Positions 45,180-56,547 of a stretch of 64,000 nt of DNA are shown here, piece by piece. Within the stretch, counting starts at the first letter, position 1. Each line of letters opens with the position of its first letter. Location of the stretch: assembly GCA_963422465.1 (NCBI GenBank), contig OY730171.1:2728001-2792000 (forward strand), read 5' to 3'. The notes under the pieces are model-generated. The model searched no databases, was not told where the DNA came from, and saw nothing but the letters and a program-made list of their open reading frames with translations. The translations under genes and the position numbers were made by a program. This DNA is from Lichina pygmaea (taxonomy: Eukaryota; Ascomycota; Lichinomycetes; Lichinales; Lichinaceae).

Positions 45180-47765
45180 GACGACCACGGTAGAGCAGAA
45201 CCTGCTGCTCCTATCCAAACGGCAGACACGCGAGTAACGGAGGGCGAGGGGGCTATTTCTGTGCGTCAGCGGAAAGTCGGCTACCAGCGTCTACGATGAG
45301 CTCGTCGACCGTCCTCGAAGGGGGGGAAATAGGAGGGACAGAGTGGCGGGACAAGGAGGACGAGGACAAGAGGGCCGCGCCCCATTACGCTTTAAAGGAG
45401 ACTCTTGAGGCCACTGCGGCCTCCCATGTCCTTTTCTAGGAGTGAATAGAAAAATGAACGCAGATCACCGTTCGCAACAATAGCAAATCGGGGACAACGC
45501 CTACAAGCAAGATTCTTGACAGGGCCGAACGATGGAATACAAGAGATACCACGGAACGTACCGTGCAGACGATTCACCCGGCGCACTGCAAGAAACGGAT
45601 CAAATGAAGTGGAATCTTGGTCAATCTCTTTCCCTCGACCGACGTCGATAGGGTTGTGGACACGAGCTCGATATACGGGGCCACGACAACAAAGACGGCG
45701 GGAGACGCTGCTTTTCGCCCCTGCTGTCGGCTCCCGACGCGACAGGGCCTGAACCAGCTCGTGTGACGACTCATTGTCTCTGCGCTTGGCCCGAGGGGCT
45801 AGGACAGTGGAGATGGGAAGAGAATGCGCGAGAGAGTCCTCTGATCCCGAGATGTCTGCTGGAGAAGCGGCGGGTGGTCGATGGCCATCTATCGGAGCGT
45901 GGCTGTCCAGATCCAAGACAGCTGCATGGCAGCCCATTAGGGCTGATTTTCATGCGCGATTCTCAGCGTGTAGACGGATTGTGACATGTACGTATTATAG
46001 GAAGAACGATTGTCGGGTCCCTGGATGTCTCGGGCCGCCAGGCGGAATGGCGAATCACCGGTCCACAGCCATCTCTCCTCTCCTGATCGACATTGTCCAA
46101 TCAGGTCTCGTCACATGATTGTTTCAGAAACACGGTTGCAAGCAAATCTGAAACTCTGTCGGCCGACGGCGTCGTAGAACAGGCTTAGTCATACTGTCAT
46201 TGGTGGCTGCTTACTAACCAGACTCCTTGTAGCCGAACCCACGACCGACTGCGCAACAGGCAGTCTCTGAGTCTCTAGCACCAACGTCAACGGACTAGTA
46301 ACAACTAACTCTTGCACAGCCAGTGCCGTGACAGAGTAGCTTCTCCAGCTCGATATTCTCCCCCGGCTTGCCTGGGCTTACAACCAGCTCCAATCTGGCT
46401 GCTTGTCAGTCATCTTTTCTGCTTACAGCTTCTGTGTAGAAGGGCATCTGCGGAGGAGCCGCAAGACATGGTTTCTTGTTCCAGGGATGGGTGAACCACA
46501 CTAGGTCTAGGGGGTTTTTTCTTGTTATCTTGTACATCTCTTAGCACAATGTAGCCCAGGCCGACAGGGACCATGTCAAAACTGGTGCACGAGAGAAGTT
46601 CTCACGATGTTGGAGGAGAAGAGTACCGTACAAGCAAAGTCTTCAGCAGCGTCGTGATTGAACAAGATAGAGAGGAGGAATCATGCAGGCCTGTGGTGGG
46701 AGGCTTTAGAACCCGGTAAGCCCGAGCCAGTTCCGCCGCACGTCGCGGTGACGTTCCCTGCCGAGCTCTTCGCCTGTGACTCGAGGATGGTTCCTCGTGG
46801 GTGTTGGAAGAGGAGGTGTACCGTACTGTTGCGGCCTCAGGCCGGGCACGTGCCGGGCTAGGTCCGGAGGTAGCCTGGTCGGGCAGCCAGCGGGACCCAT
46901 ATAGGCCTTCGAGCCTTCGAGGGTCTCGATGAGCAGCTTTCTTCCCCTCGATGTGCAGGCCCGTTTGCCTTTGTAGTCGTGCCAGGTACTGTACATACTC
47001 GTACATATTGTAAACTACATGGTGATGGCTCCTAAACCCTAGATGGATCTTCTGGAGGGTGGCGAGCTTGTGCACGAACGGAGAGAAGCCAGCACGACTC
47101 GGTAGAACCGCGGTTAGAGCCCAAGTCATTCCAGGACATCGCGGCCGTCCACATGTCTTCTCTCCTGTCTGTGTTCGTTTCAGACAATGATACATGGGTT
47201 TTCCCACAGCTGCGGCTGAGTTCTGTGACACGCTGGCTCTGTGACACTGGCCGCTGACCGACATTTGTACACTGGCTGAGGCGTGACTTGTCATGGAACC
47301 TGCTATCACCGTAAATGCCAACCGATGCGCATAAGTAATCACTCGTAGACTTGGATGGAAACGGTCACATGAACCTTCTCATTTCGACTCGCTCCCTGAA
47401 CCGCATGATCTTGATCGCATGAGATATCAGTGATCGAAGCAAGCAGGTAGAGCAAGTCCCGCGGTGGAACCTTCGTTCTAGCTTTGTTCCTGAGCCTCTC
47501 GACTTGAACGACCGAGCCTCGAACACGACCTTTCGATTTCATGACAATCCGGATTGGAATGGGTAAGGGCGGGTTTGTATGGTTGATGATACTTGGTCGA
47601 GTCTGTCTGACATGTTTTCGGCAGATATCTTGAGATGCTTTGAATGTAGGTGGCTTTGAGATTTCAGTGGTATAAGTACTCTAGAAATGAAGTAAGAAGA
47701 TTCGAGCAAGAGAAAAAAGAGCGGAAGGCACGCTTGGTGAATTCGACAGCCGGGCCCCACCCAAA
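45180..47765. other. Intergenic, contains LINE relic
   Basis: 2.6 kb. The first 0.9 kb is the promoter side of the GH55 gene. A decayed LINE tail lies at about 46255-46560. A long minus frame (46602-47342) has no family signature and no intron-exon support. No other gene is seen. Confidence 0.5.
46255..46560 (+). mobile_element. Decayed Tad-like LINE 3' fragment
   Basis: Translated on the + strand it aligns with the C-terminus of the LINE ORF at 15.3-15.5 kb: here DILPRLAWAYNQLQSGC, there GILPQFSWAQEQLEAGC, with matching SL..., ALT/AVT and LLQ/ILR positions upstream. It has several stop codons in that frame and a T-rich 3' end. It represents an older, related but not identical LINE, probably mutated by RIP. 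No target duplication was identified. Confidence 0.65.
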
Positions 47766-49919
47766 TCATGGCGTTCGTGTGGCATCGTCAGGTTTGCGAC
47801 CCCAGACGACGTATCTAGCAGTACACACAAGGGGAAAAGGACATCTTGGGTTAGTGCGTCTCGTCAAAGAAAAGGATGGAAGTGGCATCGATGCATGGTG
47901 CTATGTACGAGGCGACTTACATCTTGTAGTACGCATGGACACTGCGATCTCGGATGGCGTTGCGCACGTTGACGAGGTAGAGCTGTTGCAGACGTGAGCA
48001 ACGTGCGCCTCCGACAATGTACGTCCCGATGCTATCCGGGCCGAGCGCTCGTGAACATATCGAGCATCGCTCACCTCAATCTCATTCCTCGACCACCCGA
48101 GACCTCTGTGGAAGACGCCCATGCTGAGGCCTTGGACGCCCTCGAGGAAGGCAGCCTCGGTCAGCTGGAACGGAACGGAACGGAACCAACCTCGTCAGCA
48201 CGACGATCTTGGCCGGCCACGAGAGGGAGACAGAGAAGGGGAGCGAACCCTTCCGAGGTCCTTGAGGTGCGGGTCCTTGGGCCACGGGTTCGAGGGCACC
48301 TTGAAGACCTCTTCGTGCACGTCGACGAAGCCGGCCTCCTTGTACCACTTCTTCAGGCGGTTGGCGATCCGCAGCGGCTTTCCGAGCCGCATCGCGGCCT
48401 GGTCCATGGTGCTGTGCCACTCTGCCCACGGCCAGTCGGGCGGCATGGTGCCATCGTCGCAGTAGAGACGTGGCATCCATTCCTACCGCATCGTCAGACC
48501 TCTTCGACCTTGCAGCGTTTCCCACACCGACAGGCTCTGGCCTCGGGGAAAGAGAAGATCGAGAGCGCTGAACGAACCTGCGACTCCATCCATCCTCCAG
48601 GTTTGGTGTACTTCAAACTCCGGTTGATGATGTCACGAAAGTCTTCAAAAGAGCCCAGCATGGCTCTTGTGTGTATGAAGTCGAAGGATTCCAGCGGGTA
48701 GAGCCAGTCTTCCTCGGCCGCGTCGTCGAGCAGGAAGTGGACGTTGTCGGGAACCCTGCCAGCCGTGTGAGCAACGAAGCACATGCGCGGCCGTTCGGCG
48801 GACATTCCGCCCTGGGGGAGAGGGTCGAGGGGGGACGCAAGGGTCCGGGGGACCAACGAACAAGCCTGGTTGGATGGGACTCAGATCCGTCCCGATGATC
48901 TAAAAGCCGTTGCCAGAACGGTCAGCGCTCGATCCTCCGGGAGCAAGTTCGTCGTGCGGACCGGACGGAGGCGTGTGAGCAAGCAGTGACACGAGAGGGC
49001 ACCCCCGTACCTCGCAGTTGGGATACATGTCCGCTACACCCATCGTACCCCGCCATCGTCGGCAGACCGGTCAGCTCCAAGTCCGGCTCGCAAGCTTGAT
49101 CTGAGGGGGCGAATCGAAGGAAGAGGCAGGCAAGTGCGCGAACGATAAGGCGGGAACAGTACCCATCGCGATGGGCCACGTCCCGGTCCCGGTCCCAATG
49201 TCAAGGATCTTCTTGGGGTCCTCGAGCGGCGCAAACAGCTCTCGACCGCCCATGACGGTCCGCATGATCTCGTATTGCATGTCCAGGCGCTCCATCTCGA
49301 CCTGTCGATCCAGACGCATGTGTTGTCAGCCCGACGGCATGACACCCACGACGAGCCAGGCGCCCACGGTGCGGCGCCCGAGACTGAAGATTGAAGCCCA
49401 CCTCGTCGTTTGGGTAGTGATAAGCTACGTCGGCGGCGGTCAGCAAAGGCCGTCGCAGTCTTCCCTTTGGAGGGGGGTGTTCGATGCAAGGCGCAACATA
49501 CAGCCTTCGCGGTATCGGTGGTACCTTCGACCGTTCTCCGTCGGGAAGAAGTTGAGCTCGCTCTGCGACAGGGACTGCGTCGACAATCTAACGTGAAGAG
49601 GCAGTCAGCGAACGGGGCGCGACGGACCGAAGCGGGACACGGTCACCGGTGCCGGGCTCGAGCTGCTCACCCATCATCTGTGTCGAGGGTCGACGAGTCG
49701 GCCGACTTGTCGCATGGGCAAATTGGTCAGCGACGCGCCTTGCTCGTTCTGCCGACGTTCGCAATCTCTGGCAGGCGCACAGAGGGCAGGAAGAAGTCCA
49801 GGCAGAGCCAGATCGGCCCACGCGTGGGAGGGAGCTCGAAGACCCACATCCGGCTCGATTGCGTCGTGCGGCACCCTCTTCAGGCCGACGACAGCGCCGT
49901 CGTCGCTGACGTAGGTCAT
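47766..49919 (-). CDS. SAM-dependent methyltransferase, LaeA-like, 12 exons
   Basis: Exons (minus): 49919-49848, 49705-49671, 49587-49502, 49424-49402, 49301-49163, 49033-49011, 48899-48862, 48755-48578, 48482-48249, 48164-48075, 47982-47921, 47814-47766; 342 aa, every junction in phase. Two exons are only 23 nt (REG-SYHYPNDE and MGA-DMYPNCE). The product has the N-terminus DSSTLDTDDGLSTQSLS, ENGRRYHRYREGSYHYPNDE, motif I KKILDIGTGTGTWPIAMG (about residues 103-120), IIGTDLSPIQPGLVPDNVHF, FDFIHTRAMLGSFEDF, YTKPGGWMESQEW and a C-terminus KIYVVWGRKPDDATRTP. This matches the fungal LaeA/TAM-type class I methyltransferases of about 300-350 aa. Substrate unknown; no secondary-metabolite core gene lies nearby. 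The first exon is the least certain. Confidence 0.87.
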
Positions 49920-51491
49920 GACCCAGCGCCGGTGGAAGGCACCCGTTCAAACAGACTCCAGCCTGTGCCAACCTTCGAGGTTCGATCGGACGTCGAGACG
50001 TGATCGCCCGAGCGCGAGGCGATTGTCGTGACACGGCCGAGCCGTACGACGATGACGATGACGACGACGACGACCGGTCACCAGCGCGACCGGGGTGTGC
50101 TGGGGCTTCCCCGCGCTTCACTGGAACAGCCACGGCGTGCGACTCTTTCTTGCGGTAGACTGTGACGGCCGCCCTGTCGTCTTGTCGTCTTGTCCGGCTG
50201 TCGTCCTGTCGCAGTCCGAGTTCTACTTCGCGGTCGAGTCGAGTCAAGTCGAGGTCGCAAACGTGCGAAGAAAGTGCAGTGGGCGTAGACGGAAACCCGG
50301 CGGTCGGGATCTTTCTGCGCTCTGCTTCCCGAACGACCTCTTGGCCGGGATCCGGTTGTGGCCCCACTGCATTTTTTGCTTCTCCTGCGCCGACACTCTG
50401 GTCGGACTGCTGCAGCTGCAGGGATCACGTGAAACCCGAGGCGGCCAAGCGAAGGGAGCACTCGGGGCGGTGGCGGAGGTGTGTGGGGCGGGGGGGGGGG
50501 GGGGGGGGGGGGGGAGGGGAGGGGAGGGGAGGGAAGGGAATGGGAGGAAGACGGAACGTGAACTGCTCTGAATTAGCGAAGGCTACGTATGTATTGGGTC
50601 TGTCAAGCCGGCGCGGTAGGGGCAGGCGACGCCTACGAGTACGGTGGTGGAGAGTCTTTTCGACCACCGCCAAGGTCGCAAGTCCCCGTCGACTCGTACG
50701 AGTGCTCTTTGGAACGCCGCAGCAATGAGCTGCGTCGCCCACAAAAGTAATCAAGTCTTGCGGGCTCGTCGTCGTCGTCATCGTCATTGTCATCGTCATC
50801 GTCATCATCGAGCCCTCAATGCAGAAACTCCCACATGGGCGTAGACCGATCCTCAAGCCCGGCTGGCGGAATCGCCCGGCCGCCTGGGCTTAGCCTCGAT
50901 CGACCTCGACGTTGGACATCGGCCCCGGGGCGGGAGGTCGGCGATCGGCCGAACGATTACTCCGATGCCGGAGGGCGGGACCGATCGACAACTTGAGTTA
51001 GTACGTAACGTACGAGGTACTGTACTCAGCCCGTCACGCCCGCCCGTGCCGCCCGTGGCGCCAGAGAGCTCAGCGCCGAGCAGACTGATCTCTAAGCTCC
51101 GGGCAGAATTACTAATCCCTACCGTGTCTACTCGTACTAATCTACGGGTACCGGTGCCATTAGGGGGGGCACTACGGCACCCCCCTCCTCCCGCCCCTTC
51201 GGCACGCCCCTCCAAAGAGAGGGGTGTCTATCAGCTGTCAGATACATTTCTTGATGCAGTACTTCCGTAGGTTCAACTGCAATGCTTATAGGTCCACACC
51301 ACAACAACTAAATAGGAATGTAACCGGCTCATTTGAATCGTCTACTTCTCTACTATGATTTCTGCAATCGTCCGCTTCTCTATCGCTCAAAAATTAGCGT
51401 CAGGAGCGACCGAGCCGCCCCCTGTCACCTGACCGCGCTTAGTCAGCTGCTTAGCTTAGCAGCCCCTACTTAGCAGACTTCTCACTGAGGA
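49920..51491. other. Intergenic, GC-rich then AT-rich
   Basis: 1.6 kb. Open frames in the GC-rich first half are Arg/Ser-rich shadows. Contains a poly-G tract followed by (GGGGA)n (50490-50540), a CATCGT repeat (about 50775-50810) and a TACG cluster (about 51000-51022). From about 51250 the DNA is AT-rich with no gene. Confidence 0.5.
50490..50514 (+). repeat. Poly-G tract (25 G)
   Basis: Uninterrupted G run followed by GGGGA pentamers. Confidence 0.92.
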
Positions 51492-51500
51492 TTAGGATCC

Positions 51501-51906
51501 CGGACAATTACACCCCCCTCCTACTTCGATGCCCCCCTCGCTTAGCCCAGATACTTCTAGCTTGGTGAAACTCCCCGGGCAAACTAAGTACTGCTAAACT
51601 TTTGGTACATCAGCATACCGACCACCCAACTCCACACTGCTGACAATGTCCCCACACCAGTGGAAATACTATAATAGACGTCAAAGATAAGATCTGACTT
51701 GATGAGCATAGAGTTAAGCATTGGACGCGACTGAGAAAAAAATGCGACCGAAGAATGTGTGCTGTGTGACGCCTTCAAGACTTATGAAGCTTGCGTCTTG
51801 CTGACTTGAAGAAATATCTATCTTTAGATGGTGTGGCTCGGCAAAGTGCATGTACCGATTTATGTGGGGGCATGGAAGTGAGAGGGGGTACCAGAGTAAT
51901 TGTCCG
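51501..51906 (-). mobile_element. MITE, copy 2, with 9-bp target duplication
   Basis: Ends are CGGACAATTACACCCCCCTC and its inverse-type GTACCAGAGTAATTGTCCG. Perfect 9-bp direct repeats TTAGGATCC flank it (51492-51500 and 51907-51915). A 9-bp duplication is typical of Mutator-like elements, so a MULE-derived MITE is inferred. The element is oriented opposite to copy 1 at 15808-16286 and shares its whole interior. Its minus strand keeps an open stretch (about 51600-51750: SVAFFSQSRPMLNSMLIKSD and so on) that copy 1 keeps in part. Confidence 0.9.
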
Positions 51907-51915
51907 TTAGGATCC

Positions 51916-53535
51916 TCAGCGATCAATCTACACATCTACCTGCAGGCGTCCGATAGCCCTGCCCCAACTCAGTCTCACATCTCTACTAGAGACCCTCCTA
52001 GAGCCTGAAGAATCTTCTCTTTCCTCTACCTGTCACACTGCTGGCTAGAACTCTTGATAGGGTGCTGCCCAGACTCTGTTAGGCCTCCGCGCCCTAACAA
52101 TTAGGTTGTTGTTGATATGAATTTCAAACACTTATAACTGCACAGCAGGATAGACAAGTAATGATCTTCGTATGCCCATCTGATTCCCATGCCCTTGTTC
52201 CATCATCCACAGAAGTACAAGCTCTTCCTGATCATGGTGGTGTTGTTGAGTGGCTGTTGTAGCTACTTTTCCTGCCTTACCTACCACACACACTTGAGTT
52301 CTCTGCTTGGCTTCTCTCAGAGATGCACACTTCTCGCCACTCCTTGCTCGGTGGTTCTTTCACTGTCATGGCTCACGAGAAGACTCGTAACGTTAGAGAG
52401 AGTGGTGCAGAAGTAGGAGAATCAAATGAGCCTGTTACATTTCTATCAAGCTGTCATGGTGTGGAGCTACGTATAGATGCAGTTGAATCTATCAAGAAAT
52501 GTATCTGACAGCTGATTGCGTCCGACATCTGATACCGTAGACACCTCTCCCTTTGAGGTGTTCCAAGTGCCCACCCCAATGGCATGGGTACACAGAAGTG
52601 TACATAGTACGACCAACGTCACGGTGATTGCTTACTGCACGTATGTACTGCTCGAAGTTACACGGTATACTAGAATTCTAGGTGCTTCAGCCGCTACCAA
52701 TGATCACTGTACGGAATAGCAGCAGGCCAACTCCTCGTACTCGTACGCTTCGTACGTAGCTGGAGTGCCGCACGCTGTACTCCGTAATACGTATTATCGG
52801 CTCCGAACCGATCTGCCGAACCGTCCCGAACCGGCTCGACAGACAGGGGAGACGGTGATCTCCATCAAGGAATCCGTTGACCTAGAGGCGCTGCTGATCG
52901 AGCCACTGTGCCAGACGAGACGCCCTGCAGATTCGATCCCGCCTTCAAGGATGCCACCGTACCGTCTGGCAAAGACCCTTCATCGTCGGCGCTTGCCGTG
53001 CCTGCCTGTACTGGACTACTGTTGTCGGCAAGCTGGATGTGCCCCCGCCCCCCGGGCACAACGGCCATATTCTATCACGACGAAAAGACGCTTGCCCTGG
53101 GCCGCCGTCCAGCACAGCTGCCGCTGCGCGACGACGGTGACGATCGCCTTCCTGCGCGTCGTAGGCATCTGATCAGCACGACTGACCGTCTCGGGTAATG
53201 CTCCCACGATGCCTTGCGATACCCACCCGAGCGCGGTCCGGGACTGCATGTTTATGGCACGGAAGATGTAGACCTGACCGGAGCCGAGGTTGCCTGCCTA
53301 CCTAGTTCCGAGGCTGTGATGCGAGGCATTCCTTCCGCTTGTATGAGGGCACAGTCTCCTGACACTCGCCGCGGTCCGAGAGCGATGGCGCCTGTGAGAG
53401 AGAGCAGGAGAGGGACGCCATCCGTGGCGTCCGAATCTTTTAGAGCTTGGCCCACCTCGAAAGCCTGCCTGGCCAGTGACGTATGGAGGATGGCGAGGAT
53501 GGCCAAGGCCAGCCGGCCCGCCGGCCCGCCCATGA
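51916..53535. other. Intergenic, AT-rich relic then GC-rich
   Basis: 1.6 kb. 51916-52700 is AT-rich and may hold decayed mobile DNA; short open frames there have no recognisable family. 52700-53535 is GC-rich 3' flank of ARP4. On the minus strand just past the ARP4 stop is a frame beginning [20 protein letters not shown] that resembles a signal peptide, but I do not call it a gene. Confidence 0.45.
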
Positions 53536-55393
53536 TCATTTGCACCGCTTCTCGACGATGTTCGTACCGTGCTCTTCGTACTCCTTCCTCGAGATCCACA
53601 TCTGCGTCGGCTCCTTTAGCGTCACGGCCGGCCTGAACCCATCGGCGGCGATGGAGGATCATCGTACCTGGTGGAAGGTGCCAAGACTACCCAAGATGCT
53701 TCCGCCGATCCAACTGCCGAACTTTCGCTCGACGTGGCTGCCCGGGGCCGAGACTCGGACTCGCGGCCCCGGATATATCTGGACGAGCTCGGTGTTCAGC
53801 CGCTCGCCGAAGCCGTGAATCAGCGACGCCCCACCCGTGAACACGACGTTGTTGAGGAGATGGGGACGGATGTCCGGGTCCACGGCGTTGAGCGACTCCT
53901 GGACCATTATCGGGAGGGTCGCGCTGGCCGGCGGCTGCGGATGTTCGGAGTTCTTGGTGGCCGAGGACGTCAGGCCGGGTCCCCTGCAAGAGAGAAAGAA
54001 AGAAAGAAAGAAAGAAAGAAAAGAAGAAGAAAAAAGTCCCCGGCGACAAGCACCCGCCACGGGAGGCAAGTTCATCCCGAGGCATTCGTAGGAACAGCGG
54101 AGAGTTACGCACGTAGAAAGCCATCTTCGCATCGTAGATGCCCTCGGCGACGCGGAACCGCTCTGGGCCGAAGACCTGATTCCAGCCGTCCGGCATCTCG
54201 AACGGCCGACCGGGCATCGCCCTGACGACCTCTTCGTTTGGGGTGCCTTGCTGGCCGCCGCTGAGCCGGCCCGGTCCGCCCCAGATCTGCACGACCGACT
54301 CTTTGAAATCCGACAGGACGCGCTCTTCTTCGAGGCGCCGGAAGCTTTCCTGCGGCGGCTTCGCGAAGCTGCGGTAGGTCGCGTTCGCCGGGGCTCCGGC
54401 GTCGACCGGGGTCTTGGAGGACACGAGGTAATGTGGCGTCAGATGGACCGGTGGCTGACAGGCCGAGAACAGCATCCGAATCTGCTGCGAGATGAAATTG
54501 CCCGCGAGGTTCGACATCTGAATGCCTAGGCGCGGAAGCCGGTCAGGTTCGAAAGGCGCGCAAGGGGCTCTCTCGGCCGGTGCTCGAACTGACCCTTCTT
54601 CAACATCAAGCCGTCGTGGACCGGGGTGACGGAGAGCACAGAGGCCCCGATGTCGACGACCAGGGCAGACGACTTCCCCGCAGAGAACCTAAGCGTAGGA
54701 ACGTGCACTCCCCACTTTAGCCACTCTGGCGGCGCCTCGTCCGCGTCGACCCGTAACACTCACGCCGACAAAACGCTACTCGAGGCCGTCCAGAATGCGG
54801 GACAGCCCCAGTCCTCCATCGCCATCTCGACGCTCCTCTCGCGAGCGCGAGCGGGGTTCCAGCTCGGTTCGCTCATGAGCAGAGGGTGCTCCTCCAACAG
54901 CTTCTCTTTGTCGGCCAGAGCGTCCATTTCGACTTCCATGTCCACGTCTCCGGACCCGTTGCGGCCGCTGACGGCCGGGTTGCTGGATTTGATGTTCGTC
55001 AACCGCGACGTGATGGCGTACTCCCATATTTGCTTGGCGACGTCCCAGTCCTGCACCGTGCTGTCTTCGGCCATCGGATTCTTGATGCCGAGACCGGGCA
55101 GCGGCGCGTGTACCGAGTTGTCGCCGAACAGCAGCTTCGTGCCTGAGCCAGAAGATGCATCGTCTACGACGCCGTAGTGTGAGGGCACCACCGACTTGGG
55201 GACATCCTCGCCGGCAAATCCAGCCCGGACGGTGGCATACCCTGGGTCGAGAACCAGTGCCGAGATCTCATCTTCGCATTCTACATGTCAGCGAGATGTC
55301 TTCCGTCACTTGATGAGCGGTTGCTTCGACGTGCTCACCTCCCCCATACTCTGCCGTGGCAGGCGGGATTGACGAGCTCTGTGCGGTGGCCAT
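53536..55393 (-). CDS. ARP4: Actin-related protein Arp4
   Basis: Six exons on the minus strand: 55393-55339, 55280-54764, 54688-54594, 54525-54113, 53952-53668, 53601-53536 (476 aa). Phases 1, 2, 1, 0 and 0 agree. It begins [19 protein letters not shown] and continues [60 protein letters not shown] and [20 protein letters not shown], ending [20 protein letters not shown] with a final Lys, the Arp4 signature C-terminus. A long acidic insert (about residues 80-130) is usual for fungal Arp4. Arp4 is a shared subunit of NuA4, SWR1 and INO80 that contacts histones. Intron 4 uses an AAG acceptor although a strong TTGCAG lies 31 nt upstream; only AAG keeps the frame and matches the family. Confidence 0.93.
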
Positions 55394-56547
55394 CCTTGTT
55401 GACTATGGCACGTAGCTACGGATGTCGAACGAACGTGCCAAGTGACGATGATCGTAGCAGAGACACCGTTGAACCTAGATACGGATCCCAAAGCAAGTAC
55501 GTAAGTACGTATGTTGATTTGAGATGTAGTGCGGCGGAGAATTTTTTGGTGGTCTTATGATTTTTGATAATTTGAGTCGACCTTCTATGTGATACCGGTA
55601 CGCCTAAGGCCCTGAGTGTCCTCGGTGTCCTCGGTCGATGAGGATGTTGGAATTGAACTGATGGACGAGGTCAATACAACCAATGACCAGATGTTTCCTG
55701 GTATAACCTAGGATGACCATCCTTCAATTACTGGGAGTCCTTGGAGTTGAAGTCTTGTTCTCAGACTTTTATTTGAAGGTGTGTGATCTGTGACTTTGAT
55801 ATGCCAGTGATCTCTGGAATACTCCGTACAGGTGTATGAATAGCCATCTTCTGCCAGAGAAAGGACATGGATCTGCTCTCCAACTGAGTAGTATTTCTTT
55901 GCCGTGATGTGTATAGGTGGAGGACAGAGAAGATGTTGAGAACTGAAAATTCTCACCAATATACGTGAACCACCAAAAAAGTCATGAGACCAACTACGGC
56001 CGCACTACATCTGAAACCGACATATGTACTGTACGTTACGTACCGGTATATGCGTACTTCCGTACCCGTACGTAGAGAGGTTTGGATACGTAGAAGCGGC
56101 ACGTAACGGACCTTCGTACTGTATGTGGCAGAAGTCTTGTTGGCTGCCGTTTCAGCAGAGTGATATGATAGTACAAATCATGAGACAGATTCCGGGACTA
56201 AGCAAGGGCTCTGAGATGCAGACTTCTGCAATGCAGCATATCTGTCAACGGCTCCACGGCCCGCATGACCAAACTTCTCTTTGGTGAGTCACGTGTCGCC
56301 GTGTCCTGGGACTTTACTCTTGATACACCATGGATACTGCGAGAGCTCGTAAAGTAATGAGAGCATACTTCTCAGCACCATACCAGTGTCTCGCTATTAT
56401 CGTATGTAAACCTTTCAGCGACTAATTTTGTCGGCGCTATCGGCTAAGGATGCCGCATTACTTTCGAATATGACAATACTACATACATCTAGGGTTGACT
56501 CCGCCATGGGATTTACAGCTACTACCGACGACGTTGAGGACGCAGTC
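55394..56547. other. Divergent spacer ARP4/GUP1, AT-rich middle
   Basis: 1.15 kb between divergent genes, so it holds both promoters. The middle (55520-55980) is AT-rich and contains an 80-codon minus frame (55708-55959) with natural-looking protein composition (YYSVGEQIHVLSLAEDGYSY) but no ATG and no family. A TACG cluster lies at about 56030-56085. Confidence 0.5.

Noticed and set aside
46602-47342. 246-codon minus frame
   Set aside because: No recognisable domain or conserved motif and mixed composition. It cannot be excluded, but nothing supports it beyond length.
52765-53198. Two overlapping + frames in the ARP4 3' flank
   Set aside because: Neither has a family signature and they shadow each other; no splice pair gave a convincing protein.
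53252-53539. Minus frame starting [20 protein letters not shown] with signal-peptide look
   Set aside because: Its ATG overlaps the ARP4 stop codon, so it would need an internal promoter inside ARP4. The rest lacks Cys pattern or homology; more likely 3' UTR.
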